A stretch of DNA of 64,000 nucleotides, from the NCBI RefSeq assembly GCF_009827325.1, contig NZ_WTYC01000009.1:41505-105504 (forward strand), given 5' to 3'. This stretch comes from Qipengyuania vulgaris (GTDB taxonomy: Bacteria > Pseudomonadota > Alphaproteobacteria > Sphingomonadales > Sphingomonadaceae). A program made the translations under genes and the position numbers. Every line of letters starts with the position of its first letter. Position 1 is the stretch's first letter. Positions 37,100-46,000 of the stretch are shown here, piece after piece. The notes under the pieces were generated by a model, which did not search any database, had not been told where the DNA came from, and saw only the letters and a list, made by a program, of their open reading frames with translations.

Positions 37100-37824
37100 T
37101 TGTCTTTCCTGCCATCGACCTGAAGGGAGGCCAGGTCGTGCGCCTTGCCGAGGGCGATATGGAGCGTGCGACCGTTTATGGCGATAACCCTGCCGCGCAG
37201 GCCGCGCTGTTCGCCGAGGCTGGCGCGCAGCATCTGCACGTGGTTGATCTCGACGGCTCTTTCGCCGGCTCGGCGCAGAACCGCGAGGCGGTGGAGAGCA
37301 TCGTCGAGGCATTTCCCGGCCATGTCCAGCTTGGCGGCGGTATCCGCAAGCGCGAGGATGTGGAGGGATGGTTCGAGGCGGGCGTGTCGCGCATCGTGAT
37401 GGGTTCGGCGGCCCTCAAGGACCCCGAGTTCGTGAAGGACATGGCGCGCGAGTTCGAGGGCGGCATCGTCGTCGCCGTGGATGCGAAGGGTGGCATGGTC
37501 GCGACCGAGGGCTGGGCCGAGCTGTCCGACGTACCCGTGGTCGACCTTGCCCGCCGGTTCGAGGATGCCGGAGTAGCAGCGCTATTGTTCACCGATATTG
37601 GGCGCGATGGGCTGCTCAAGGGCGTGAATATTGACGCGACCGTCGAATTGGCGCGGCAGGTCGACATACCGGTGATCGCCAGCGGCGGAGTGAAGGGGCT
37701 GGACGATATCCATATGCTCTCGCTCTATGCAAAGGAAGGTATCGAGGGCGTGATTACCGGACGTGCACTTTATGACGGGCGACTGGATCTGGCGGCGGCG
37801 CTGGCAATGGCTGCGAAATCATGA
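37096..37824 (+). CDS. hisA: HisA isomerase
   Basis: A 242-residue (beta-alpha)8-barrel, 1-(5-phosphoribosyl)-5-[(5-phosphoribosylamino)methylideneamino]imidazole-4-carboxamide isomerase. It opens [16 protein letters not shown], with the catalytic Asp in that segment and a second in [14 protein letters not shown]. The GTG at 37096 overlaps the hisH stop (GTGA) and has GGAG 9 bases upstream; GTG 37087 is an alternative. The stop precedes the hisF GTG by ten bases. Confidence 0.97.
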   Translation: MIVFPAIDLKGGQVVRLAEGDMERATVYGDNPAAQAALFAEAGAQHLHVVDLDGSFAGSAQNREAVESIVEAFPGHVQLGGGIRKREDVEGWFEAGVSRIVMGSAALKDPEFVKDMAREFEGGIVVAVDAKGGMVATEGWAELSDVPVVDLARRFEDAGVAALLFTDIGRDGLLKGVNIDATVELARQVDIPVIASGGVKGLDDIHMLSLYAKEGIEGVITGRALYDGRLDLAAALAMAAKS

Positions 37825-37834
37825 GGCTCTTAAA

Positions 37835-38608
37835 GTGACCGTCCGCATCCGTGTCATCCCCTGTCTCGACGTGCGCGACGGGCGCGTGGTGAAGGGCGTC
37901 AATTTCGTCGATCTCAAGGATGCGGGCGATCCGGTGGAGCAGGCGCAGGCCTATGACCGCGCCGGAGCAGATGAACTTTGCTTCCTCGACATTTCCGCCA
38001 GCCACGAAGGTCGCGGAACGCTGCTCGACATGGTGCGGCGGACCGCGGCGGTGTGCTTCATGCCGCTCACCGTTGGTGGCGGGGTGCGCAGCGTCGAGGA
38101 TGCGCGTGCGCTGCTGCTTGCAGGGGCGGACAAGGTGGCGGTTAACTCCGCCGCCGTCACAAGGCCCGAACTCGTGCGCGAGATTGCGGAGAAATTCGGC
38201 AGCCAGTGCATCGTTGCCAGCGTCGATGCACGCGCCAATACGCAGGGCGAGGGCTTTCGCGGCTGGGAAATCTACACCCATGGTGGCCGTAAGCCGACCG
38301 GTATCGACGCGGTCGAACATGCGCAAAGGCTGGCTGATCTCGGAGCAGGCGAACTGCTCGTAACCTCGATGGACGGGGACGGGACGAAGCAGGGATACGA
38401 CCTCGAACTCACCCGCGCTATTGCCGACAGTGTTTCCGTACCCGTCATCGCCAGTGGCGGAGTGGGCACGCTCGATCACCTGGTCGAAGGGGTGACGCAG
38501 GGCCATGCCAGCGCCGTGCTCGCCGCCTCGATCTTCCATTTCGGCCAGCATTCGATCGGCGAGGCGCACCGCGCCCTGCGTGCGGCGGGCTTGCCTGCAC
38601 GCGGCTGA
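37835..38608 (+). CDS. hisF: imidazole glycerol phosphate synthase, cyclase subunit HisF
   Basis: A 257-residue (beta-alpha)8-barrel partner of HisH that makes imidazole glycerol phosphate and AICAR. The catalytic Asp residues lie in [15 protein letters not shown] and [15 protein letters not shown]. The start is GTG 37835; the frame is open further upstream but the extra residues would not fit the family. Spacing of 8 bases to hisE. Confidence 0.97.
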   Translation: MTVRIRVIPCLDVRDGRVVKGVNFVDLKDAGDPVEQAQAYDRAGADELCFLDISASHEGRGTLLDMVRRTAAVCFMPLTVGGGVRSVEDARALLLAGADKVAVNSAAVTRPELVREIAEKFGSQCIVASVDARANTQGEGFRGWEIYTHGGRKPTGIDAVEHAQRLADLGAGELLVTSMDGDGTKQGYDLELTRAIADSVSVPVIASGGVGTLDHLVEGVTQGHASAVLAASIFHFGQHSIGEAHRALRAAGLPARG

Positions 38609-38616
38609 TACCGCAC

Positions 38617-38940
38617 ATGGCCAGCATGGACACGCTTACCCGCCTAGAGGCGACTATTGCCCAGCGCCGCAAGGCCGATCCCGACACGAGCTATGTTGCG
38701 CAACTCACCCAGCGCGGCTTGCCCGTCATGGCGCGCAAACTGGGCGAGGAGGCGGTCGAAACCTGCATCGCAGCACTAGCGGGCAGCCGCGAGGAACTGG
38801 TCGGCGAGGCGGCCGATGTATTGTTCCATCTGATGGTTCTGCTGGCCGAGAAGGACGTGCCCCTGGCCGACGTCATGACCGAATTGGACCGGCGCGAGGG
38901 CGTGTCAGGTATCGACGAGAAGAATTCGAGGAGCGAATAA
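38617..38940 (+). CDS. hisE: phosphoribosyl-ATP diphosphatase HisE
   Basis: A 107-residue all-alpha enzyme that hydrolyses PR-ATP to PR-AMP in histidine synthesis. The motif GLPVMARKLGEEAVETCIAAL carries the Glu metal ligands and the following EAADVLFHLMVLL is typical. It is separate from HisI here. Its stop overlaps the HIT start by one base. Confidence 0.97.
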   Translation: MASMDTLTRLEATIAQRRKADPDTSYVAQLTQRGLPVMARKLGEEAVETCIAALAGSREELVGEAADVLFHLMVLLAEKDVPLADVMTELDRREGVSGIDEKNSRSE

Positions 38941-39317
38941 TGCCGATCGACCCGACCCAGCCTTATGACGACGACAACATCTTCGCGAAAATTCTGCGCG
39001 GCGAAATCCCTTCGTCCAAGGTTTACGAAGACGAATGGGCCTTTGCTTTCGAAGACATCAATCCGCAGGCCGAAGTGCATACGCTGGTAGTTCCCAAGGG
39101 GCAGTATGTCAGCTGGGACGATTTCAGCGCTGAGGCCAGTGCGGAGGAGATCGCCGGCTTCGTGCGCGCGGTCGGCAAGATCGCGCGCGAGAAGGGGCTG
39201 GTCGAGCCCGGATACCGCATGATGGCCAATGTCGGCGCGCATGGCGGGCAGGAAGTGCCGCATCTGCACGTTCATATCTTCGGTGGTCAGCCGCTCGGTC
39301 CGATGATCGCCAGATAA
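38940..39317 (+). CDS. HIT family (HinT-like) hydrolase
   Basis: A 125-residue histidine-triad protein. The motif HLHVHIF (HxHxHxx) with GGQEVP before it is intact, and the N-terminal IFAKILRGEIPSSKVYEDE is standard for HinT, which hydrolyses adenosine phosphoramidates. It begins on the last base of hisE and is probably co-expressed. Confidence 0.96.
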   Translation: MPIDPTQPYDDDNIFAKILRGEIPSSKVYEDEWAFAFEDINPQAEVHTLVVPKGQYVSWDDFSAEASAEEIAGFVRAVGKIAREKGLVEPGYRMMANVGAHGGQEVPHLHVHIFGGQPLGPMIAR

Positions 39318-39413
39318 TTTCGCCGCGTCGAAATCTCGTTTCATCGCCGTTCATGTGGCGAAGGCAATTGCCGCCTTTGCAGTGACTCCCCGCTGCGCTA
39401 GAGCCCCTTTCGC

Positions 39414-39869
39414 ATGTCCTTGCCCAATCCCCCAGACGGAGTACTCGACGGCGACCGACATCTCTATGCCGTGCGCGCTTATTACGAAGACACCGATCTT
39501 TCGGGCATCGTCTACCACGCCAACTATCTGCGCTGGTTCGAACGCGCGCGCTCCGACCTGCTGCGCCGCCTCGAAATCGATCAGCGCGCCGCGATCGAAG
39601 CGGGCCTGGGCGCCTATGCACTGTCCGAGGTCAGCCTCAGATATCTGCGGCCAGCCAAGCTCGATGACGACATCCTAATCGAGACCCGCTGTACCGAACT
39701 CAAGGCAGCATCCTGTCGGATGCGCCAGAATGCGTTTCGCGGAGAAGAATTGCTGGCCGAGGCACATTTGCGCGTCGGCTTCGTTTCACCCGGCGGACGG
39801 CCTATTCGCCAGCCAGAAGAATGGCGCGCGGCCTTCGCGCGCTTCGTCCATTCGACAGAGGATAGATGA
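39414..39869 (+). CDS. ybgC: YbgC-type acyl-CoA thioesterase
   Basis: A 151-residue hot-dog thioesterase with the YbgC motif YYEDTDLSGIVYHANYLRWFERARSDLL, which includes the catalytic Asp. YbgC is associated with the Tol-Pal system and may act in phospholipid or acyl-ACP metabolism at the membrane. Its stop overlaps the tolQ start by 4 bases (ATGA). Confidence 0.96.
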   Translation: MSLPNPPDGVLDGDRHLYAVRAYYEDTDLSGIVYHANYLRWFERARSDLLRRLEIDQRAAIEAGLGAYALSEVSLRYLRPAKLDDDILIETRCTELKAASCRMRQNAFRGEELLAEAHLRVGFVSPGGRPIRQPEEWRAAFARFVHSTEDR

Positions 39870-40564
39870 CCACACTTTCCCTTCTTGCCATCAGTGCACC
39901 CACCCGGCTCGATCCGGTGCAACTGTTCCTCGATGCCGATATCGTCGTCCAGGCGGTCATGGCCGGACTGATCCTTGCCAGCATATGGGTCTGGGCGATC
40001 ATCGTTTCGTTCAGCCTTCGCATGGGCAAGTTGAAACGCGCGCAGCTGACCTATGAAAGCGAATTCTGGCAGGCGGATCATTTCGATCGCTTCATGTCCG
40101 AACGCGGCAAGAGCGATATTCCCTCCGCCCGGGTGGCGCAGGCGGCGGTCAGCGAATGGCGGCGCTCGACCAAGAACGAGGTACGCGACCGCGAGGCGCT
40201 GCGAGGCCGGATCGCCGCAGCCATGGACAGCCAGGTCGCGCAGGAAGCCGACGATATTGCCGAACGGCTGAACTTTCTTGCCACCGTGGGCGCGGTCGCG
40301 CCTTTCGTGGGCCTGTTCGGCACCGTCTGGGGCATCATGAACAGCTTCTTCCAGATCGGCGCGCAGGAAAGCTCGTCGCTCGCCGTGGTGGCGCCGGGGA
40401 TTTCCGAGGCGCTGTTTGCCACTGCGATTGGCCTGTTCGCCGCAATCCCCGCCGTGATTGCCTATAACCGGTTCAGCCATGCGGTCGAACGCTTCGAGAC
40501 GCGGCTTCATCGCTTCGCCGACAAGCTGCATGCCACCTTCAGCCGCCAGCTGGAGCAGCGCTGA
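39866..40564 (+). CDS. tolQ: TolQ, Tol-Pal proton-channel subunit
   Basis: A 232-residue inner-membrane protein with the ExbB/TolQ plan: three hydrophobic segments and the diagnostic GAVAPFVGLFGTVWGIMNSF and AVVAPGISEALFATAIGLFAAIPAVIAYN regions. With TolR it uses the proton gradient to energise TolA. It is coupled to ybgC and followed immediately by tolR. Confidence 0.98.
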   Translation: MTTLSLLAISAPTRLDPVQLFLDADIVVQAVMAGLILASIWVWAIIVSFSLRMGKLKRAQLTYESEFWQADHFDRFMSERGKSDIPSARVAQAAVSEWRRSTKNEVRDREALRGRIAAAMDSQVAQEADDIAERLNFLATVGAVAPFVGLFGTVWGIMNSFFQIGAQESSSLAVVAPGISEALFATAIGLFAAIPAVIAYNRFSHAVERFETRLHRFADKLHATFSRQLEQR

Positions 40565-40565
40565 T

Positions 40566-41045
40566 ATGGCGATGGCGCTTGCCTCCGGAAAAGGGACGCG
40601 CCGGCGCAGGGGGCGCGGCGGACGGCGGCCCATGGCCGAGATCAACGTCACGCCCTTTGTCGACGTCATGCTGGTGCTGCTGATCATATTCATGGTCACC
40701 GCGCCGCTGCTGACAGCAGGCGTACCGATCCAGCTCCCCGACAGCCGTGCCAACGCGCTGCCGCAAGAACAGCAGCAGGTATCGATCAGCATCGACACCG
40801 AAGGCTATGTCTATATCGACGACAACCAGGTTCCGGTGGGCGAACTGCCGCAGGCGCTCGAGGCTATTCCGCGCACGGGCGAAGGCCCCGATATTACACT
40901 TCGCGCGGACCGCGCACTCGATTACGGACGCGTGATGGCGGTGATGGGCGAACTCAACCGCGCCGGCCTCAACCGGATTTCGCTTGTGACGAATGGTGGC
41001 CAGTCGGCTCCGCCAGTCAACACCGGTTCAGAGTCCGGGGAATAG
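40566..41045 (+). CDS. tolR: TolR, Tol-Pal proton-channel subunit
   Basis: A 159-residue protein: basic N-terminus, one membrane helix starting at EINVTPFVDVMLVLLIIFMVTAP with the essential Asp, then a periplasmic domain. A GATATG junction with tolQ places the ATG at 40566. The longer frame from 40458 belongs to tolQ antisense or internal sequence. Confidence 0.98.
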   Translation: MAMALASGKGTRRRRGRGGRRPMAEINVTPFVDVMLVLLIIFMVTAPLLTAGVPIQLPDSRANALPQEQQQVSISIDTEGYVYIDDNQVPVGELPQALEAIPRTGEGPDITLRADRALDYGRVMAVMGELNRAGLNRISLVTNGGQSAPPVNTGSESGE

Positions 41046-41054
41046 CCACGGCCT

Positions 41055-41861
41055 ATGCATAGCGCAGGCATCAGGAGCGAGGAACGGACGGGACTGATCG
41101 TCGCCGTGGCGCTTCACCTTGCGCTGCTTGCCGCCATGGTGATCCAGGCATTGATGCCCGCTCCGGAGATCAAGCGTACCGAGCGGATGACCGTGAACCT
41201 CGCCGAAGATGTCGGTATGGAGGCGACTGCCCCCTATCCCGTGCCCGAAAGTCGGGCAGCTATCGCACCGACCTTGTCGGACACCCCTGCGCCCTCACCG
41301 GAAATGCTCGAAGCGCCGAGTGACCCGGTCGTGAAACGACCCACGCAGCGCGTACAGTCGCCCGTGCCCGTTCCCGCCCGTGAGGCCCGCCCGCAGCCGC
41401 GCCGCGAACAGCCGCGCGAGCGCAGTCAGCCCAGACCGTCCGAACGCAGCGGCGGTTCGCGGATTGGCAGCGATTTCCTTGCGGGTTCTGGCGACAGCAC
41501 GACAACCAGTGAAACCCGCACACCTGCTTCGCAGATCGGTGCAAGCGCGAAGGCGTCTCTGGTTCAGGCCATCGCCCGCAAGATCAAGCCGAGATGGCAG
41601 CCACCAAGCGGACCCGATGTCGATGCAATCACCACCTTCCTCCGCTTCCGTCTCAACCCCGACGGCAGCTTGGCTGGTCGCCCGGAAGTCGTGCGCCAAA
41701 CTGGCATAAACGATACCAATCGCGCGCAAGCGAGCCGCCATGCCGAACAGGCCATCCGGGCCGTACAGCTTGCCGCACCCTTCGATGATTTGCCGCCCGA
41801 GTATTACGAGGCGTGGAAAAACATCACTTCGTTCAGCTTTGACTGGAAGCTTGCCCAATGA
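41055..41861 (+). CDS. tolA: TolA/TonB-like periplasmic bridging protein
   Basis: A 268-residue protein with one N-terminal membrane anchor (VAVALHLALLAAMVIQALMP), then a Pro/Arg-rich low-complexity linker (PVPVPAREARPQPRREQP) and a C-terminal domain around residues 170-268 resembling TolA domain III. It bridges TolQR to Pal and TolB. The linker is short and Arg-rich rather than Ala/Lys-rich as in E. coli TolA. The stop overlaps tolB's start (ATGA). Confidence 0.85.
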   Translation: MHSAGIRSEERTGLIVAVALHLALLAAMVIQALMPAPEIKRTERMTVNLAEDVGMEATAPYPVPESRAAIAPTLSDTPAPSPEMLEAPSDPVVKRPTQRVQSPVPVPAREARPQPRREQPRERSQPRPSERSGGSRIGSDFLAGSGDSTTTSETRTPASQIGASAKASLVQAIARKIKPRWQPPSGPDVDAITTFLRFRLNPDGSLAGRPEVVRQTGINDTNRAQASRHAEQAIRAVQLAAPFDDLPPEYYEAWKNITSFSFDWKLAQ

Positions 41862-43243
41862 AAAAACTGATCTTCGCAACTCTCGCATTCGTCGCCAGCC
41901 CGCTGGCCGCGCAGAACCAGGATCTCGGCGAACCTGTTCCGGAAGGGCAGGAGGTCGAGACGATCGAGCAGGAGGAGGGTCTTTCGGGCTCGGTCAGCTT
42001 CGAAGGCAATCTCGACGATCTTGGCATCGCCATTCCCGCCTTCGCGACCGATCGAAACGCCTCTACGCCTGCCAATGCCAACGGCACCGAGGCGCTGGGC
42101 GTGGAACTTGCCCGGGTGATAACCGCAGACCTGCGGAATAACGGCCTGTTCAAACCGACGGGGCCGGATTCGCTCCCCAAGCCGAGCTTCGACAACATCA
42201 CCTCGCCCGTCTGGTCGACCTGGGGCGTGCGCGGCGCGGAAATGCTGGTGCACGGCTATGTCCGTGCGCGCAGCGACGACCGGTTGACCGTGGGCTGCTA
42301 TCTCTACGACATGGCGCTGCAGCAGCGCCTCGTAGCAGAGGGCTGGGTCGTCGCGCCTGCCGACTGGCGCCGTGCTGCGCACAAATGCGCCGACCTCGTC
42401 TATTCGCGCCTCACCGGCGAAAGTCCGTTCTTCGACAGCCGCATCGCCTACATCGCGGAAACCGGCCCGAAGGATAACCGGACCAAGCGGCTGGCCATCA
42501 TGGACAGCGACGGGGCAAATCACCGATTCATCACCACCGGTCGCTCGACAGCGCTAACCCCGCGCTATTCGCCCGATTACAGCAAGCTGGTCTATCTAAG
42601 CTATGTCGACGGCAATCCGCGCATCTATATCTACGATATCGGGAGCGGCCGCCAGCAACTGGTGACGCAGAGCGACAATCCGACCTTCGCCCCGCGCTTC
42701 AGCCCGGATGGACGCTGGATCCTCTATTCGATGGCCGTGAGCGGCAATACCGACATCTATCGCGTTTCGGCCAGCGGTGGGCAGCCGCAGCGCCTGACCG
42801 ATGGCGCCAGCGTCGACGTCGGCGGATCATACTCGCCGGATGGCAGCCAGATCGTATTCGAAAGCGACCGTTCGGGTGCGCAACAGTGCTACATCATGAA
42901 TGCCGACGGCACGAACCAGCGCCGCATCAGCTTCGGCGGTGGACGTTGTGCAACGCCCGAGTGGAGCCCGCGTGGCGACCAGATCGCCTTCACCCGTATT
43001 GCGGGCGACTTCAATGTTGCTGTCATGACGCCATCAGGTGGCAATGTACGCAGTCTCACGCGCGGCTGGCAGGACGAAGCGCCGACCTGGGCACCCAACG
43101 GCCGAATCATCCAGTTCTTCCGCACGCAGCGCAACACCGGCGACACCTCGCTTTGGCAGGTTGACCTCACCGGCGAGAACGAGCGCCGCCTGCCGACGCC
43201 GGTGGATGCGTCGGACCCTGCATGGGGACCGATCCTGCCGTAA
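41858..43243 (+). CDS. tolB: TolB, Tol-Pal periplasmic protein
   Basis: A 461-residue periplasmic protein with signal peptide, an N-terminal alpha/beta domain and a C-terminal six-bladed beta-propeller with repeats such as RYSPDYSKLVYLSYVDGNPRIYIYD and FSPDGRWILYSMAVSGNTDIY. It binds Pal and the TolA C-terminus. Length matches the family. Confidence 0.98.
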   Translation: MKKLIFATLAFVASPLAAQNQDLGEPVPEGQEVETIEQEEGLSGSVSFEGNLDDLGIAIPAFATDRNASTPANANGTEALGVELARVITADLRNNGLFKPTGPDSLPKPSFDNITSPVWSTWGVRGAEMLVHGYVRARSDDRLTVGCYLYDMALQQRLVAEGWVVAPADWRRAAHKCADLVYSRLTGESPFFDSRIAYIAETGPKDNRTKRLAIMDSDGANHRFITTGRSTALTPRYSPDYSKLVYLSYVDGNPRIYIYDIGSGRQQLVTQSDNPTFAPRFSPDGRWILYSMAVSGNTDIYRVSASGGQPQRLTDGASVDVGGSYSPDGSQIVFESDRSGAQQCYIMNADGTNQRRISFGGGRCATPEWSPRGDQIAFTRIAGDFNVAVMTPSGGNVRSLTRGWQDEAPTWAPNGRIIQFFRTQRNTGDTSLWQVDLTGENERRLPTPVDASDPAWGPILP

Positions 43244-43322
43244 GAACATTGTTCTATCCGTGGGGACGGATAAAACCGGGGCCAAAGAGAATTTCAACCG
43301 CTGTTTATAAGGGGACAGCCTG

Positions 43323-43835
43323 ATGAATACCCGTATTGCTACTGCAGTGATGCTCACTTCCGCGCTCGCGCTGGCGGCCTGCCAGAAGAAGGCCCCGGAA
43401 GAGATCCCGCCGCCGCCGGTCGATTCAACCACGCCTACGCCTACACCCACGACCAGCGGTCCCACGGTCGGCAGCATGGAGCATTTCATGCAGGCAGTCG
43501 GACAGGCGAATACGGTCGTGTATTTCGATACCGACCAGTACAACATCGACGCTGAGGACAGTGCCAAGCTGCAGACACAGGCGCAGTACTTCAACCAGTA
43601 TTCGAACGTCAGCTTCACGATCGAAGGCCATGCCGACGAGCGCGGCACGCGCGAATACAACCTCGCGCTGGGTGAACGCCGTGCCAATGCTGCGAAAAAC
43701 TATCTGGTTTCACTGGGCATTCCGGCCAGCCGGATCCGCACCGTCAGCTATGGGAAGGAACGGCCGGTCGCGCTGGGTTCCAACGAAGCGGCATGGGCGC
43801 AGAACCGCCGCGCGGCGACGGTCACAATCAACTGA
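43323..43835 (+). CDS. pal: Pal, peptidoglycan-associated lipoprotein
   Basis: A 170-residue outer-membrane lipoprotein: signal peptide with lipobox (ALAACQKK, Cys about residue 20), Pro/Thr linker, and an OmpA-like domain (VYFDTDQYNIDAEDSAKL, FTIEGHADERGTREYNLALGERRANAAKNYL) that binds peptidoglycan. It is the last gene of the Tol operon, separated from tolB by 79 bases, and is followed by a strong terminator. Confidence 0.98.
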   Translation: MNTRIATAVMLTSALALAACQKKAPEEIPPPPVDSTTPTPTPTTSGPTVGSMEHFMQAVGQANTVVYFDTDQYNIDAEDSAKLQTQAQYFNQYSNVSFTIEGHADERGTREYNLALGERRANAAKNYLVSLGIPASRIRTVSYGKERPVALGSNEAAWAQNRRAATVTIN

Positions 43836-43861
43836 TAACCGTTTGCCACTGCCAGAAAAAC

Positions 43862-43893
43862 AAAAGCCCCGGTTTCGGCCGGGGCTTTTTTTT
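43862..43893. terminator. bidirectional intrinsic terminator after pal
   Basis: AAAAGCCCCGG pairs with CCGGGGCTTTT and is followed by an eight-T run on the plus strand; the minus strand also has a T-rich tail. It separates the Tol operon from the convergent small gene at 43914. Confidence 0.93.
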
Positions 43894-43913
43894 GTCTGCC
43901 GATGCGAGAAGCG

Positions 43914-44063
43914 TCAGCGCGAAGCTTCGTATCCGATCCGCAGAGCCTGCGCAGCCTGATGGGCATCGCCCGCAGATCCGAAACTCCCAAGGCTCGAAAC
44001 GAGCGCGAAGGCAGCCATGCTCAGCACGGCGACGGTGGCGGAAAGGGTCAGTTGCTTGCTCAT
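43914..44063 (-). CDS. small exported protein, 49 residues
   Basis: ATG at 44063 opens a 49-residue frame whose first 25 residues (MSKQLTLSATVAVLSMAAFAL) form a signal peptide or membrane anchor, followed by a short Gly/Ala/Ser-rich tail ending GYEASR. A longer frame reaches 44177 but the extra residues are less convincing. No clear ribosome-binding site is seen. It converges on the pal terminator. Function unknown. Confidence 0.5.
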   Translation of the reverse strand: MSKQLTLSATVAVLSMAAFALVSSLGSFGSAGDAHQAAQALRIGYEASR

Positions 44064-44212
44064 GAAAGGGCCTGTAGACGCGCAATTGTGAATGCTTCGT
44101 TGCATCGCAGCATTCAGGATTGCTGCCAGTTCCCACACGCTTGCGAATACCGCCAGCATCCCTAGATTGAAGGCCATGCCAGCTCGACCGACGACATATT
44201 TGGTGACCGCTT

Positions 44213-44746
44213 GTGCCTAAGCCACGTCGCTCGAACGACTGGGGCTTTCCCCGCTGGCGCGGCTATGAGGAAGGCCGCGAGGCCGCAACCGTGCGCCTGT
44301 GCGATCGGCACGGGTGCGAAGAGAAGGGGGACTGCCCCGCGCCGAAATCGCCCAATACGCCCGAACGCTGGTATTTCTGCCAGAAGCATGCGGCAGAATA
44401 CAATTCGAAGTGGGATTATTTCGAAGGGCTCGACAAGGCGGAAAAGGCCGCGCGCACCAAGTCCGAGCAATCGGAGAACGCTGGCTATGCCGAAGCACAG
44501 CACTATGGCTGGGGCGGATCGGGCGACGGGTCGCGCAGCGCCGACGAAATGCGTGCTCTCGATATCCTGGAGCTTGAGTCAGACGCAGATTTCGCAACCG
44601 TTAAGAAGGCCTGGCGGGTGAAAGCGAAGGCGGTCCATCCGGATGTCCGACCGGGCGACAAGGAAGCCGCCGACCAATTCCAGCGATACCAGGTCGCGTA
44701 CGAAGTGCTCAAGGCCGCGGAAGAACGCCGCGAATGGAAGGGATGA
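44213..44746 (+). CDS. J-domain protein
   Basis: A 177-residue protein from GTG 44213. The C-terminal J domain (about 115-170) has KAWRVKAKAVHPDVRPGD with the intact HPD motif that activates Hsp70 ATPase. The N-terminal part has cysteines (LCDRHGCEEKGDCP and FCQKH) that look like a small zinc-binding or redox region, so this is not a classical DnaJ but a J-domain protein with its own targeting module. Context: single gene before a PilZ protein. Confidence 0.9.
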   Translation: MPKPRRSNDWGFPRWRGYEEGREAATVRLCDRHGCEEKGDCPAPKSPNTPERWYFCQKHAAEYNSKWDYFEGLDKAEKAARTKSEQSENAGYAEAQHYGWGGSGDGSRSADEMRALDILELESDADFATVKKAWRVKAKAVHPDVRPGDKEAADQFQRYQVAYEVLKAAEERREWKG

Positions 44747-44834
44747 GTACTAGTCTCGCAATTGTATAAATACGACATTAACCCTTTCTTGCCCCTTTCG
44801 CGAGTAGTGGGAGGGTGACACCGAGGGCCCTGAG

Positions 44835-45110
44835 ATGCAGACGCGAACCACAAACCGCCAAGGCAGCGATATCGTGCTCGATTGCCGGGTGCCGATCCAG
44901 CGCGTTCGCGCAATCCTCTGCGACATCTCGCCCACGGGGTGCCGGATCGAACTGTTTGATGGCTCTGTGAACAAGGGCGCGACCATCTTTTTCGAACTCG
45001 ATGAGCGGAACGAGCTTGCTGGCCAGATCGTGTGGGTCAAAGGGAATGAAGCGGGCGTCCGCTTCATGCACAAGCTCAGCCCGCTCGCGATGAATGTTCT
45101 CGAGCTCTGA
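44835..45110 (+). CDS. PilZ domain protein, single domain
   Basis: A 91-residue protein that is essentially only a PilZ domain. RTTNR (RxxxR) near residue 4 and CDISPTGC (DxSxxG) near residue 34 are present, so cyclic di-GMP binding is likely. Sequence upstream is A+T rich and may hold the promoter. It stops 2 bases before the stop of the convergent ATP-grasp gene. Confidence 0.88.
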   Translation: MQTRTTNRQGSDIVLDCRVPIQRVRAILCDISPTGCRIELFDGSVNKGATIFFELDERNELAGQIVWVKGNEAGVRFMHKLSPLAMNVLEL

Positions 45111-45112
45111 AT

Positions 45113-46000
45113 TCAGTTGAGGCGGTTCAAGATTGCCGCTGCCAAGCGCTTCCCGAGACCTGAACCCTGCTCGGGATAAAGATAGGGCTCGATCGCCTCC
45201 GCCTCCATCACTGCCAGCTGTCCCGAAGGCAGTCGGGCCATATCGATGCGGCAATAGAGCAGATCGTCGAAGGGTAGGGCGTTCACGACGGCCTGGGCAC
45301 GCGCGAGGTCCGCCTGCTCGGGAGCATAATCGCTCTCATAGCCGCCGAAAAGAGACTGGATGCGGTACTCCCCCTTCGCCGCGCGCTTGAGTACGCCGTG
45401 GCTGAACACGCCTTCGATGAACACGAAGGTGTATTCCCCTTCTTCGACCACACTGGGCAGGAAAGGCTGGATCATGCACGGTCGGTCCATCCGCCATTCG
45501 CCGTCAGGTAAAGCGGCTCTCGTAAAGCTTTGCTGTCCCAGTCCGCCCGCACCTACCTGCCGCTTCACCACGACGCGGTTGGTGTCAAACTGGTCCATCG
45601 CCGAGAGTACTTCCGCGCGCCCCGCATCGCCGTGCCAGAGCGTCGGGACGATGGACGCCCCGCGCTGTTCCAATTCGCACAGATAGCGTTTCTCAGCGTT
45701 CCAGCGGACCACGGTCGGCGGGTTGCAAACTAGGGTGCCGCGAGCCTCGACTGCCGCCAGCTTATCCAGGAACTCCTCGAGATGGTCCTGATAGTCCCAG
45801 GCCGTGCCCAGCAGCACCAATGCGAGCCCGTCGAATTCTCCGAGCGGAGCGCGCCAGTCGATTTCGACAAACTCCAGCCCCGCAGCCTCGAACGCTGGGC
45901 GCAGTGCCGCGACCTCGATATCGTGCTCGAACGCATCGCCTCGCCGTGCTCCCTCGCCCGGCAGGGTATCCGCACAGGCGAGGAAACCGATGCGGGTCAG
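45113..46000 (-). CDS. ATP-grasp fold protein with probable CTG start
   Basis: About 295 residues. The frame is open from CTG 46000, which overlaps the stop of the PLP-enzyme gene (CTGA), through TRIGFLACADTLP and the continuation to a standard ATP-grasp core: VVVKRQVGAGGLGQQSF and the closing MEAEAIEPYLYPEQ. A TTG at 45820 is the first ordinary start but would cut off about 60 well-conserved-looking residues. It resembles stand-alone ATP-grasp ligases of the glutathione-synthetase group; substrate unknown. It is co-transcribed with the PLP enzyme. Confidence 0.75.
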   Translation of the reverse strand: MTRIGFLACADTLPGEGARRGDAFEHDIEVAALRPAFEAAGLEFVEIDWRAPLGEFDGLALVLLGTAWDYQDHLEEFLDKLAAVEARGTLVCNPPTVVRWNAEKRYLCELEQRGASIVPTLWHGDAGRAEVLSAMDQFDTNRVVVKRQVGAGGLGQQSFTRAALPDGEWRMDRPCMIQPFLPSVVEEGEYTFVFIEGVFSHGVLKRAAKGEYRIQSLFGGYESDYAPEQADLARAQAVVNALPFDDLLYCRIDMARLPSGQLAVMEAEAIEPYLYPEQGSGLGKRLAAAILNRLN

